The notes beneath the pieces are model-generated. The model saw nothing but the letters and a program-made list of their open reading frames with translations, made no database searches and was not told where the DNA came from. A DNA stretch of 17,210 nt from an uncultured Collinsella sp. (GTDB lineage: Bacteria > Actinomycetota > Coriobacteriia > Coriobacteriales > Coriobacteriaceae), in assembly GCA_958427975.1 (NCBI GenBank), contig CAUAEH010000043.1, forward strand, positions 1-17,210. Direction: 5' to 3'. A program made the translations under genes and the position numbers. Shown here one piece after another: positions 5,696 to 12,537 of this stretch; positions within the stretch are counted from its first letter, which is position 1, and each line of letters begins with the position of its first letter.

Positions 5696-6094
5696 ATGAA
5701 CCTTACAGACCCGATCGCAGATATGCTTACGCGCATCCGTAACGCTAACTCTGTGAACAAGGCCACGGTCTCCATGCCGAGCAGCAAGAAGCTCGTCGAG
5801 ATCGCTCGTGTTCTGCACGAGGAGGGCTACATCGAGGGCTACGATGTCGAGGACACCGTTCCCCAGAAGACTCTGCACATCACGCTTAAGTATGGTCCCA
5901 AGAAGGCTAAGGTCATCAACGGCATCCGCCGCATTTCCAAGCCGGGCCTGCGTAAGTACACCGGCGTTGCCGACATGCCCCGCGTCCGCGGTGGCCTTGG
6001 TACCGCCATTATTTCCACCAGCCATGGCGTCATGACCGACCGCGATGCTCGCAAGCACAACGTCGGCGGCGAGATCATCGCTTACGTCTGGTAA
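5696..6094 (+). CDS. rpsH: Small subunit ribosomal protein uS8
   Basis: The 132-residue S8 binds 16S rRNA directly and is an early assembly protein of the 30S platform. The N-terminal TDPIADMLTRIRNA and the C-terminal STSHGVMTDRDARKHNVGGE blocks are characteristic, ending in AYVW. ATG 5696 follows GAAGGAGAA. In enterobacteria S8 represses the spc operon by binding mRNA near the rplE start; whether this happens here is not visible from the sequence alone. Confidence 0.97.
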   Translation: MNLTDPIADMLTRIRNANSVNKATVSMPSSKKLVEIARVLHEEGYIEGYDVEDTVPQKTLHITLKYGPKKAKVINGIRRISKPGLRKYTGVADMPRVRGGLGTAIISTSHGVMTDRDARKHNVGGEIIAYVW

Positions 6095-6127
6095 TTCGCT
6101 CGGTAGGTAGAAGGAAAGGAGATCACC

Positions 6128-6664
6128 GTGTCTCGTATCGGTAATAAGCCTGTCCAGATTCCCGCCGGAGTCGAAGTGGCAGTCAACGGCAACAACGTTG
6201 TCGTCAAGGGCCCCAAGGGCCAGCTCGAGCTCGATGTCTTTGAAAAGCTCGCTATCAACGTCGAGGACAAAGTCCTCACCGTTTCCCGTCCCGACGACGA
6301 GCGTGAGACCCGTGCCCGCCACGGCCTCACCCGCGCCCTCATCCACAACATGGTTGTTGGCGTTTCCGAGGGCTTCGAGAAGAAGCTCGAGCTCGCCGGC
6401 GTCGGTTACCGCGTGCAGCAGAAGGGCAAGAACCTCGAGTTCTCCCTGGGCTTCTCGCACCCCGTGATCGTCGAGGCTCCCGAGGGTATCACCTTCGAGG
6501 TTCCCGACAACACCCACGTGAACGTCAAGGGTATCAACAAGCAGCAGGTCGGTCAGATCGCCGCTGAGATCCGCGGTCATCGTCCTCCCGAGCCTTACAA
6601 GGGCAAGGGTATCCACTATGTTGGCGAGCATATCCGCCGCAAGCTGGGTAAGGCCGCCAAGTAG
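6128..6664 (+). CDS. rplF: Large subunit ribosomal protein uL6
   Basis: The 178-residue protein has the two repeated L6 domains. It begins SRIGNKPVQIPAGVEV and ends with the diagnostic PEPYKGKGIHYVGEHIRRK block. L6 lies near the factor-binding region of the 50S subunit. GTG 6128 is the start, 7 bases after the AAAGGAGA ribosome-binding site; an ATG start in this frame is not available at the right place. Confidence 0.97.
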   Translation: MSRIGNKPVQIPAGVEVAVNGNNVVVKGPKGQLELDVFEKLAINVEDKVLTVSRPDDERETRARHGLTRALIHNMVVGVSEGFEKKLELAGVGYRVQQKGKNLEFSLGFSHPVIVEAPEGITFEVPDNTHVNVKGINKQQVGQIAAEIRGHRPPEPYKGKGIHYVGEHIRRKLGKAAK

Positions 6665-6689
6665 TCGTAACCGACTCACTCGCATAAGA

Positions 6690-6711
6690 CCAGCACCCCG
6701 TCAGGTGCTGG
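6690..6711 (+). repeat. Hairpin between rplF and rplR
   Basis: CCAGCACC (6690-6697) and GGTGCTGG (6704-6711) form a perfect 8-bp stem with a 6-base loop. A run of five T bases starts 12 bases later (6723-6727), too far for a normal intrinsic terminator, and the next ribosomal gene follows directly. An RNA processing site or partial attenuator is possible. Confidence 0.45.
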
Positions 6712-6739
6712 CAAGATCAACCTTTTTAGGAGTTTACGT

Positions 6740-7108
6740 ATGAACAAGCATAAGGCGAAGCTGGAAGGCCTCAAGCGTCGTCAGCGTCGTGTTCGCGGCA
6801 AGGTCTCGGGTACCGCCGAGCGTCCGCGTCTTCGCGTGACCCGTACTAACGCCAACATCTATGCCCAGATCATCGATGACAGCAAGGGCTCCAGCCTGAC
6901 GCTCGTCTCTGCCTCGACCCTCGAGGCCGAGTTTAAGGGCACCCACACCTCGAACAAGGAGGCTGCGGAGAAGGTCGGTCAGCTCGTTGGCAAGCGCGCC
7001 ATCGAGGCCGGCATCACCAAGGTCGCCTTCGATCGCGGTGGCCGTATCTACCATGGCCGCGTCAAGGCCCTCGCCGACGGTGCTCGTGCCGCCGGTCTCG
7101 AGTTCTAG
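6740..7108 (+). CDS. rplR: Large subunit ribosomal protein uL18
   Basis: The 122-residue L18 binds 5S rRNA together with L5. It has the basic N-terminal stretch (KLEGLKRRQRRVRGKVSGT), RPRLRVTRTNANIYAQIID, and the C-terminal FDRGGRIYHGRVKALADGAR block. ATG 6740 follows TAGGAG. Its stop overlaps the ribosome-binding site of rpsE (TAGGAGGT), so the two are likely translated together. Confidence 0.97.
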   Translation: MNKHKAKLEGLKRRQRRVRGKVSGTAERPRLRVTRTNANIYAQIIDDSKGSSLTLVSASTLEAEFKGTHTSNKEAAEKVGQLVGKRAIEAGITKVAFDRGGRIYHGRVKALADGARAAGLEF

Positions 7109-7122
7109 GAGGTATGTAGCAC

Positions 7123-7647
7123 ATGGCTCGTAATCAGAAGCAGCAGCGCGAGGCCTCCGAGTTCGAGGAGCGCGTCGTTTACATCAACCGCGTGTCGAAG
7201 ACCGTCAAGGGTGGTCGTCGCATGAGCCTCGTCGCTCTCGTCGTCGTTGGCGACGGCAAGGGCAACGTCGGCGTTGGCATGGGCAAGTCCGCTGAGGTGC
7301 CCCTGGCCATCTCCAAGGCGTCTCTCGATGCCAAGAAGAACATGTTCCACGTGCCGGTGACCGATCAGGGCACCATCCCGCACGAGGTTCTCGGTCACTT
7401 TGGTGCTGGCCGCATCATCATCAAGCCCGCTGTCGAGGGTACCGGCGTTATCGCCGGCGGCGCCGTGCGTCCCCTCTTTGAGCTTGCTGGCATCAAGAAC
7501 GTCCTGTCCAAGTCCCTCGGTACCGACAACGGCCTCAACATCATCAAGGCTGCCGTCGAGGGCCTCAAGGAGCTCTCCAGCCCTGAGGACGTCGCGGCTC
7601 GCCGTGGCCTGACGGTCTCCGAGATGTTCGTCGGTAAGGAGAACTAA
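7123..7647 (+). CDS. rpsE: Small subunit ribosomal protein uS5
   Basis: The 174-residue S5 has the N-terminal double-stranded-RNA-binding-like domain (VYINRVSKTVKGGRRM, about residues 19-34, then VVVGDGKGNVGVGMGK) and the C-terminal domain with GTGVIAGGAVRPLFELAG. It sits at the mRNA entry side of the 30S subunit and affects decoding fidelity. ATG 7123 is 7 bases after GGAGG. The stop is two bases before the rpmD start. Confidence 0.97.
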   Translation: MARNQKQQREASEFEERVVYINRVSKTVKGGRRMSLVALVVVGDGKGNVGVGMGKSAEVPLAISKASLDAKKNMFHVPVTDQGTIPHEVLGHFGAGRIIIKPAVEGTGVIAGGAVRPLFELAGIKNVLSKSLGTDNGLNIIKAAVEGLKELSSPEDVAARRGLTVSEMFVGKEN

Positions 7648-7649
7648 GC

Positions 7650-7832
7650 ATGGCTGACACCATCAAGATCAAGCAGGTCCGCAGCACCAATGGTTGCAAG
7701 CAGGACCAGGTCCGTACTGTCCGTGCCCTCGGTCTCCACAGGATCCGCGAGGTTCGCGAGATTGCTGACAACGAGTCCGTCCGCGGCATGATCTTCAAGG
7801 TCAAGCACCTTGTCGAGATTGTAGAGGAGTAG
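7650..7832 (+). CDS. rpmD: Large subunit ribosomal protein uL30
   Basis: The 60-residue protein has the full bacterial L30 length. IKIKQVRSTNGCKQDQVRTV and the following ALGLHRIREV are the family pattern, and it ends VKHLVEIVEE. Its ribosome-binding site (AAGGAG) lies inside the end of rpsE, and its own end carries the GAGGAG for rplO, so rpsE, rpmD and rplO are tightly coupled. Confidence 0.96.
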   Translation: MADTIKIKQVRSTNGCKQDQVRTVRALGLHRIREVREIADNESVRGMIFKVKHLVEIVEE

Positions 7833-7835
7833 CAA

Positions 7836-8285
7836 ATGCAGCTTCACGATCTTACTCCCGCGCCCGGTTCCACCAAGAACCGCAAGCGCGTCGGCCGTGG
7901 CAATTCTTCGGGTCACGGCACCACTTCTGGCCGCGGCCAGAAGGGCCAGGGTTCCCGCTCTGGTGGCACCAAGGGTGCCGGCTTCGAGGGTGGCCAGACT
8001 CCGCTGGCTATGCGCCTACCCAAGCTTCCGGGCTTCCGCAACCCCCGTCGTATCGAGTACACCGCTGTCAACGTCGAGCGTCTCGAGCGTAAGTTCGAGG
8101 ACGGCGCTGTGATCGACGGTGCCGCTCTTAAGGCCGCTCGCATCACCAAGAGCGAGTTCGAGCCCGTTAAGGTGCTCGGCAATGGTGAGCTCACCAAGAA
8201 GTTCACGGTCAAGGTCGACAAGGTCAGCGCCTCTGCGCAGGCCAAGATCGAGGCCGCCGGCGGAAAGGTCGAGCTGCCGTGCTAA
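7836..8285 (+). CDS. rplO: Large subunit ribosomal protein uL15
   Basis: The 149-residue L15 has the flexible, Gly- and Arg-rich N-terminal arm (GRGNSSGHGTTSGRGQKGQG, about residues 21-40) that reaches into the 50S core, followed by FEGGQTPLAMRLPKLPGFRN. L15 is a late assembly protein. The final seven bases overlap the GTG start of secY in a different frame, the usual coupling between these two genes. Confidence 0.97.
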   Translation: MQLHDLTPAPGSTKNRKRVGRGNSSGHGTTSGRGQKGQGSRSGGTKGAGFEGGQTPLAMRLPKLPGFRNPRRIEYTAVNVERLERKFEDGAVIDGAALKAARITKSEFEPVKVLGNGELTKKFTVKVDKVSASAQAKIEAAGGKVELPC

Positions 8286-9565
8286 ATGGTCTTAAGAATG
8301 CTTTCCGCATCAAAGAACTGCGCGAAAAGATTCTTTTTACCATAGCTATGCTCGTCGTGTACCGCATTGGTGCGCACGTTCCTGTGCCCGGCATTCCCTT
8401 CCAGGGGATGCTGGGCCTTTTCTCGACCGGGAGCAACTCGGTCGCCGCAGGTGCTATGGCCCTCCTGAATCTTTTCTCTGGTGGCGCGTTGAGCTATGTC
8501 TCGGTGTTCTCTTTGGGCATCATGCCGTACATCACGAGCTCGATTATCCTCCAGATGCTCCAGGCCGTCGTGCCTTCCCTGCATGAGCTTGCCCGCGAGG
8601 GCGAGGTCGGTCAGACCAAGATTACGCAGTATTCGCGTTACCTCACCTTGGCTCTGGCTATCCTCAACTCCGTGGGTTACCTCTTCCTCTTTAAGAGCTT
8701 CGGCATTAGCTTCAACGGTGCCGGTGCTCCCGAGATCATCTTTGACCTCATGATCGTCGGTACGCTCACCGCGGGCGCCATGCTGATCATGTGGATTGGT
8801 GAGCTCATCACCCAGCGCGGTATCGGCAATGGCATGTCGCTGATTATCTTCGCGAACATCATGGCCGGTCTTCCGCAGGCGATCTTCTCCAGCACCGAGG
8901 GTAACGCCGGTGGCATCATCACCATGGTGATCATCTGCGCCATCATCTTGCTGGTCATCCCGCTGATCGTTTTCCTTGAGCGCGGCCAGCGCCGCATCCC
9001 GGTCTCTTACGCCAAGCGCGTCGTGGGCCGTCGCATGATGGGTGGCCAGACCACCTACTTGCCCATCAAGGTCAACACCGCGGGCGTCGTGCCGATCATC
9101 TTCGCTTCGGCGCTGCTGTACTTCCCGGCTCAGATTGCTGTGTTCTTCCCCGGCATCGGCTGGATTCAGGCAGTTGCCTCTGCGCTTTCGACCGGTTGGC
9201 TCAACTGGGTGCTTAATGTTGTCCTCATCGTGTTCTTCGCGTACTTCTACACCTCCATGGTGTTCAACCCCGATGACACGGCCGACAACCTTAAGAAGCA
9301 GGGCGGCTTTATTCCGGGCGTCCGTCCGGGCAGGGCTACCGCGGCCTACATCAAGAACGCGCTCAACAAGATTACGCTTCCCAGCGCTGTCTTTTTGGCG
9401 CTCATCGCCATCGTGCCTTCGATTATCTTCTCCTTCACGGGCAACCATCTGATCCAGGCATTTGGCGGCACGTCCATCCTCATCATGGTCGGCGTCGTGC
9501 TCGACACGGTCGATAAGCTCGAAGGGCAGATCAAGATGTATGATTACGATGGATTCTTTAAATAG
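8279..9565 (+). CDS. secY: Preprotein translocase channel subunit SecY
   Basis: The 428-residue integral membrane protein forms the protein-conducting channel with SecE and SecG, and has the usual ten membrane segments. Visible landmarks are YRIGAHVPVPGIP in the first segment and loop, SLGIMPYITSSIILQM, the cytosolic ITQRGIGNGMSLIIFANI, and the large cytosolic loop LKKQGGFIPGVRPG with the key arginine at about residue 349. GTG 8279 is chosen because it gives the standard N-terminus LNGLKNAFRI-KELREKI; the nearby ATG at 8286 is out of frame. It overlaps rplO by seven bases and is followed 18 bases later by adk. Confidence 0.97.
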   Translation: MLNGLKNAFRIKELREKILFTIAMLVVYRIGAHVPVPGIPFQGMLGLFSTGSNSVAAGAMALLNLFSGGALSYVSVFSLGIMPYITSSIILQMLQAVVPSLHELAREGEVGQTKITQYSRYLTLALAILNSVGYLFLFKSFGISFNGAGAPEIIFDLMIVGTLTAGAMLIMWIGELITQRGIGNGMSLIIFANIMAGLPQAIFSSTEGNAGGIITMVIICAIILLVIPLIVFLERGQRRIPVSYAKRVVGRRMMGGQTTYLPIKVNTAGVVPIIFASALLYFPAQIAVFFPGIGWIQAVASALSTGWLNWVLNVVLIVFFAYFYTSMVFNPDDTADNLKKQGGFIPGVRPGRATAAYIKNALNKITLPSAVFLALIAIVPSIIFSFTGNHLIQAFGGTSILIMVGVVLDTVDKLEGQIKMYDYDGFFK

Positions 9566-9583
9566 GCTAGAGGAGGATTGCTC

Positions 9584-10210
9584 ATGAACCTCGTATTGCT
9601 CGGAGCTCCGGGTGCCGGTAAGGGCACCGTCGCACAGGAGCTCGTCGCCGAGTTCGGCGTCGCTCACATTTCCACAGGCGACTTGCTGCGTGCTGCCGTC
9701 AAGGGTGGCACCGAGCTTGGTATTCAGGCTAAGAAGTACATGGACGCCGGCGAGCTCGTTCCCGACCAGCTCGTTATCGACCTTGTCAAGGAGCGCCTTG
9801 CCACCGATGACGCCCAGCAGGGCTTCATCCTCGATGGCTTCCCGCGCAACACTGCCCAGGCTGTGACGCTCGATTCCGAGCTCTCCGCCATGGGTCGCGA
9901 GATTGACTGCGCCCTTCTGGTCGACGTGGCCCCCGAGGTCATCATCGACCGTCTGTCTTCGCGTCGCACCTGCCGCGCCTGCGGTTACACCGGCACCGCT
10001 GCCGATGCTACCTGCCCCAAGTGTGGTGGCGAGATGTATCAGCGCGACGACGACAAGCCGGAGACCATCAAGAACCGTCTCGACGTCTACGAGAAGTCCA
10101 CGAGTCCGCTCGTCGACTACTATCGTGGCCAGGGTCTGCTCAAGTCGGTCAACGGTGACCAGGCTCGCGAGACCGTGTACGGGGATGTCAAAGAGGCTCT
10201 CGGTCTATGA
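9584..10210 (+). CDS. adk: Adenylate kinase, zinc-LID type with a short LID
   Basis: This is a 208-residue adenylate kinase (ATP + AMP to 2 ADP). The P-loop is G7-A-P-G-A-G-K13-G-T15, followed by HISTGDLLRAA, GFILDGFPRN and the C-terminal YYRGQGLL region. The LID carries C130-x2-C133 and C144-x2-C147, the pattern of a structural zinc site. The spacing between the two pairs is 10 residues, against 16 in the long bacterial forms I know, and the usual YHxxFxPPK segment is missing. I prefer ATG 9584, seven bases after AGAGGAGG, over the in-frame TTG at 9578. The stop overlaps the map start (ATGA). Confidence 0.95.
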   Translation: MNLVLLGAPGAGKGTVAQELVAEFGVAHISTGDLLRAAVKGGTELGIQAKKYMDAGELVPDQLVIDLVKERLATDDAQQGFILDGFPRNTAQAVTLDSELSAMGREIDCALLVDVAPEVIIDRLSSRRTCRACGYTGTAADATCPKCGGEMYQRDDDKPETIKNRLDVYEKSTSPLVDYYRGQGLLKSVNGDQARETVYGDVKEALGL

Positions 10211-10995
10211 TCAAGATTAAGTCTGCAACGCAAATCGAGCAGATGAAGAAGGCAGGAGCGCTATCTAAGATGGCGCTCCGCCACGTTGGGGCCATGGTTC
10301 GCCCTGGTGTTTCGACCTTTGAGCTTGATCAGCTTGCGGAGCAGATTATCCGCATGCATGGTGGCACCCCGGCCTTTAAGGGCTACGGCGGGTTCCCCGG
10401 TACCATCTGTGCATCGATTAACGATGCCGTGGTGCACGGTATTCCCAATCCCGACATGATCCTGCGTGATGGCGATATCATCTCCATCGATACGGGAGCC
10501 GTTGTCGACGGTTGGGTCGGCGATAACGCTTGGACGTTTTTCGTCGGTACCCCTACGCCCGAGGCCAAGGCCCTGTGCGAGGTTACGCGAGATTGCCTTA
10601 AGGCTGCCATCGAGCAGGCTGTTCCCGGTAACCATATTGGGGACATTGGTTATGCCGTCCAGTCCCTCGCCGAGTCTCACGGCTATGGCGTGCTTCGCGA
10701 TTATGTGGGGCACGGTATTGGCCATGTGATGCACGAGGACCCCAACGTTCCAAATTATGGAAAGAAGGGGAGGGGCGTTCGTCTCCAGGCCGGTATGGTC
10801 ATTGCCATCGAGCCGATGGTCACGATGGGATCCAATCATGTGAGCACGGGCTCCGATGGTTGGATCGTTACGACCAACGACCACCTGCCCGCCGCGCACT
10901 ATGAGAACACCGTCGCCATTACCGATGACGGACCGGTGATTCTCACCACCGACGCGCAAGGCGCTTGGTGCTCCTTGCAAGGCGGTGAAATGTAA
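10207..10995 (+). CDS. map: Methionine aminopeptidase, type I
   Basis: The 262-residue enzyme removes the initiator methionine from new proteins. The two-metal site is complete: D95, D106, H169, E202 and E233, with the substrate-side H77 (VVHGIPN). These correspond to E. coli positions 97, 108, 171, 204, 235 and 79. The start codon overlaps the adk stop, so translation is probably coupled. The last residues (CSLQGGEM) run past the usual end and the stop codon lies inside the left arm of a large palindrome. secY-adk-map is a standard order. Confidence 0.97.
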   Translation: MIKIKSATQIEQMKKAGALSKMALRHVGAMVRPGVSTFELDQLAEQIIRMHGGTPAFKGYGGFPGTICASINDAVVHGIPNPDMILRDGDIISIDTGAVVDGWVGDNAWTFFVGTPTPEAKALCEVTRDCLKAAIEQAVPGNHIGDIGYAVQSLAESHGYGVLRDYVGHGIGHVMHEDPNVPNYGKKGRGVRLQAGMVIAIEPMVTMGSNHVSTGSDGWIVTTNDHLPAAHYENTVAITDDGPVILTTDAQGAWCSLQGGEM

Positions 10996-11116
10996 AAGTC
11001 GCCGCCCCCTGATGCCCAACCTCGCCTTTCAATTTCGAAGGCATGACCCCAAGGTCTATGCCTTCTCATTTCAAGGCGATCTTGGGCATCAGGAAACGGC
11101 TTTGTTTTACATTTCA
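10986..11116. repeat. Nested 131-bp palindrome between map and infA
   Basis: Successive arms pair around one centre: TGAAATGTAAAA (10986-10997) with 11105-11116 (12 bp); GCCG (11001-11004) with CGGC (11097-11100); CCTGATGCCCAA (11008-11019) with 11082-11093 (12 bp); CGCCTT (11023-11028) with 11073-11078; GAAGGCAT (11037-11044) with 11058-11065; and GACC with GGTC (11045-11056). That is about 46 pairs with small internal loops. The outer left arm contains the map stop codon. The sequence after the central stems (AAACGGCTTTGTTTT) is only weakly T-rich, so a terminator role is possible but not standard. Confidence 0.85.
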
Positions 11117-11164
11117 AATGTAACAAGTTTCACTTAGTTGTGGAGCCATTACGAAGATATTACG

Positions 11165-11188
11165 ATACGTGCACGCGTATTGTAGAAT
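11165..11188 (+). promoter_or_regulatory. Candidate infA promoter
   Basis: Two -10 candidates overlap: TATTGT (11178-11183) and TAGAAT (11183-11188). The latter has TTACGA (11160-11165) at 17 bases, a weak -35. The stretch contains the perfect palindrome CGTGCACG (11168-11175) inside ATACG/CGTAT arms. CGCGTATTGTA (11174-11184) matches ten of eleven bases of the sequence at the candidate rplE promoter. A separate promoter is plausible because a large palindrome separates infA from map. No experimental support. Confidence 0.45.
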
Positions 11189-11227
11189 ACTCAATCGCTG
11201 TCGTTTTCTAGAGAAAGATGATTGCTT

Positions 11228-11446
11228 GTGAAGAAGGAAGACGCAATTGAGCTCGAGGGTACGGTAAAGGAACCGCTGCCCAACGCCATGTTTAAGGTCG
11301 AGCTCGAGAACGGTCATTCGGTTCTGTGCAACATTTCTGGCAAGATCCGAATGAATTACATCCGTATTCTCCCCGGTGACAGGGTTGTCGTGGAGCTTTC
11401 CCCGTACGACCTGACCCGCGGCCGCATCACCTATCGCTATAAATAG
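11228..11446 (+). CDS. infA: Translation initiation factor IF-1
   Basis: The 72-residue protein is a single S1-type OB fold that binds the ribosomal A site during initiation. EGTVKEPLPNAMFKVELENG, NYIRILPGDRVVVELSPYDL and TRGRITYRYK are near-invariant in the family. GTG 11228 gives exactly 72 residues and the normal N-terminus (KKEDAIELEG); a TTG six bases upstream would add two residues. The ribosome-binding site is weak (AGAAAG), unlike the strong sites of neighbouring genes. It starts the infA-rpmJ-rpsM-rpsK-rpsD-rpoA-rplQ run. Confidence 0.96.
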   Translation: MKKEDAIELEGTVKEPLPNAMFKVELENGHSVLCNISGKIRMNYIRILPGDRVVVELSPYDLTRGRITYRYK

Positions 11447-11470
11447 CGGCACGCATACACGCACTCCTTT

Positions 11471-11547
11471 TCCGACTGCAGGCTTAGCTCAACCTACGGT
11501 CGGATTGTGTGTGAAGACCAGCCATAGTTTTAAACGCCTGCGGCTGG
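11471..11547 (+). repeat. Two inverted repeats in the infA-rpmJ gap
   Basis: TCCGAC (11471-11476) with GTCGGA (11499-11504), and CCAGCC (11518-11523) with GGCTGG (11542-11547), are two consecutive short stems in the 150-base gap. No T-run follows the first; the second has its T-run inside the loop. A weak promoter-like stretch (GTAGATAGTAG, about 11552-11562) precedes rpmJ. These may be processing or regulatory hairpins. Support is limited. Confidence 0.35.
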
Positions 11548-11596
11548 GCGAGTAGATAGTAGGGAAGTAGTTTGAGCGCTACCGAAAGGAAGAACG

Positions 11597-11710
11597 ATGA
11601 AGGTACGTCCTTCGGTCAAGAAGATGTGCGATAAGTGCAAAATCATTAGGCGCCATGGCAAGGTCCTCGTCATTTGCGAGAACCCCCGTCATAAGCAGCG
11701 TCAGGGTTAA
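11597..11710 (+). CDS. rpmJ: Large subunit ribosomal protein bL36, zinc form
   Basis: This short gene encodes 37 residues: MKVRPSVKKMCDKC, then KIIRRHGKVLVICENPRHKQ, ending RQG. The zinc ligands C11, C14, C27 and H32 are all present, the form used when zinc is available. ATG 11597 follows GAAAGGAAG. L36 sits near the peptidyl-transferase side of the 50S subunit. The stop is 14 bases before rpsM, in the standard infA-rpmJ-rpsM order. Confidence 0.97.
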   Translation: MKVRPSVKKMCDKCKIIRRHGKVLVICENPRHKQRQG

Positions 11711-11724
11711 GAGAGGAGACTACG

Positions 11725-12099
11725 TTGGCCCGTATTAATGGTGTCGACCTCCCGCGTGAGAAGCGCGTTGAGATCGGTCTGACCTACATTTACGGCATCG
11801 GCCGCACCACTGCGACGAAGATTTGCGTCGAGTGCAACGTTAACGTGGACACGCGCGTTAAGGACCTCACCGAGGATGAGGTTAACGCCATCCGCGATTA
11901 TATCGATAAGAATCAGATCATGGTTGAGGGCGACCTCCGCCGTGAGCGCAACCAGAACGTCAAGCGCCTTATGGACATCGGCTGCAACCGCGGCCTTCGT
12001 CACCGCAAGGGCCTCCCGGTCCGCGGCCAGCGCACCCACACTAACGCTCGTACCCGCAAGGGCCCGAAGCGTCAGATCGGTGCTAAGAAGAAGAAATAA
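11725..12099 (+). CDS. rpsM: Small subunit ribosomal protein uS13
   Basis: The 124-residue S13 lies in the 30S head and contacts the 50S subunit and P-site tRNA through its basic tail. ARINGVDLPREKRVEIGLTY opens the protein, and the conserved RHRKGLPVRGQRTHTNART block precedes the lysine-rich end. The start is TTG 11725, nine bases after GAGAGGAG; no ATG is available at the expected N-terminus. Confidence 0.97.
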   Translation: MARINGVDLPREKRVEIGLTYIYGIGRTTATKICVECNVNVDTRVKDLTEDEVNAIRDYIDKNQIMVEGDLRRERNQNVKRLMDIGCNRGLRHRKGLPVRGQRTHTNARTRKGPKRQIGAKKKK

Positions 12100-12113
12100 G
12101 GAGCGCTAGATAG

Positions 12114-12518
12114 ATGGCTACTGCTAAGAAGAACGTTCGCGCTGCCCGTCTGAAGCGCGCGGACCGTAAGAACATTTCCGTGGGCCAGGCTCACATTCGT
12201 TCTACGTTCAACAACACGATCGTTTCGATCACCGATCCCCAGGGCAACGTCATTTCCTGGAAGTCGGCTGGCCAGGTGGGCTTCAAGGGCTCCCGTAAGT
12301 CCACGCCGTTCGCTGCCCAGATGGCTGCCGAGGCTGCTGCCAAGCAGGCCATGGAGCACGGTATGAAGAAGGTTTCCGTCTTCGTCAAGGGCCCCGGCTC
12401 CGGTCGTGAGACCGCCATCCGCTCCCTCCAGGCTGCTGGCCTCGAGGTCTCGAGCATCCAGGACAAGACCCCCATTCCGCACAACGGCTGCCGCCCCAAG
12501 AAGCGTCGCCGCGTGTAA
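12114..12518 (+). CDS. rpsK: Small subunit ribosomal protein uS11
   Basis: The 134-residue S11 forms part of the 30S platform near the mRNA exit. Characteristic blocks are AHIRSTFNNTIVSITDPQGN, SAGQVGFKGSRKSTPFAAQ, VFVKGPGSGRETAIRSLQ and the end TPIPHNGCRPKKRRRV. ATG 12114 is the start, after TAAGGAGCG. Gaps to rpsM and rpsD are 14 and 19 bases, consistent with one transcript. Confidence 0.97.
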   Translation: MATAKKNVRAARLKRADRKNISVGQAHIRSTFNNTIVSITDPQGNVISWKSAGQVGFKGSRKSTPFAAQMAAEAAAKQAMEHGMKKVSVFVKGPGSGRETAIRSLQAAGLEVSSIQDKTPIPHNGCRPKKRRRV

Positions 12519-12537
12519 CTGAAAGGATCGTATCAAT

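Noticed and set aside
6690..6727. Hairpin plus T-run between rplF and rplR as a terminator.
   Set aside because: The T-run begins 12 bases after the stem and is only five long, and rplR to rplO must be expressed downstream without an evident new promoter.
11479..11510. tRNA-like stretch GGCTTAGCTCAACC between infA and rpmJ.
   Set aside because: It resembles a D-arm only. No acceptor stem, anticodon arm or T-arm with GGTTCRA follows at proper spacing.
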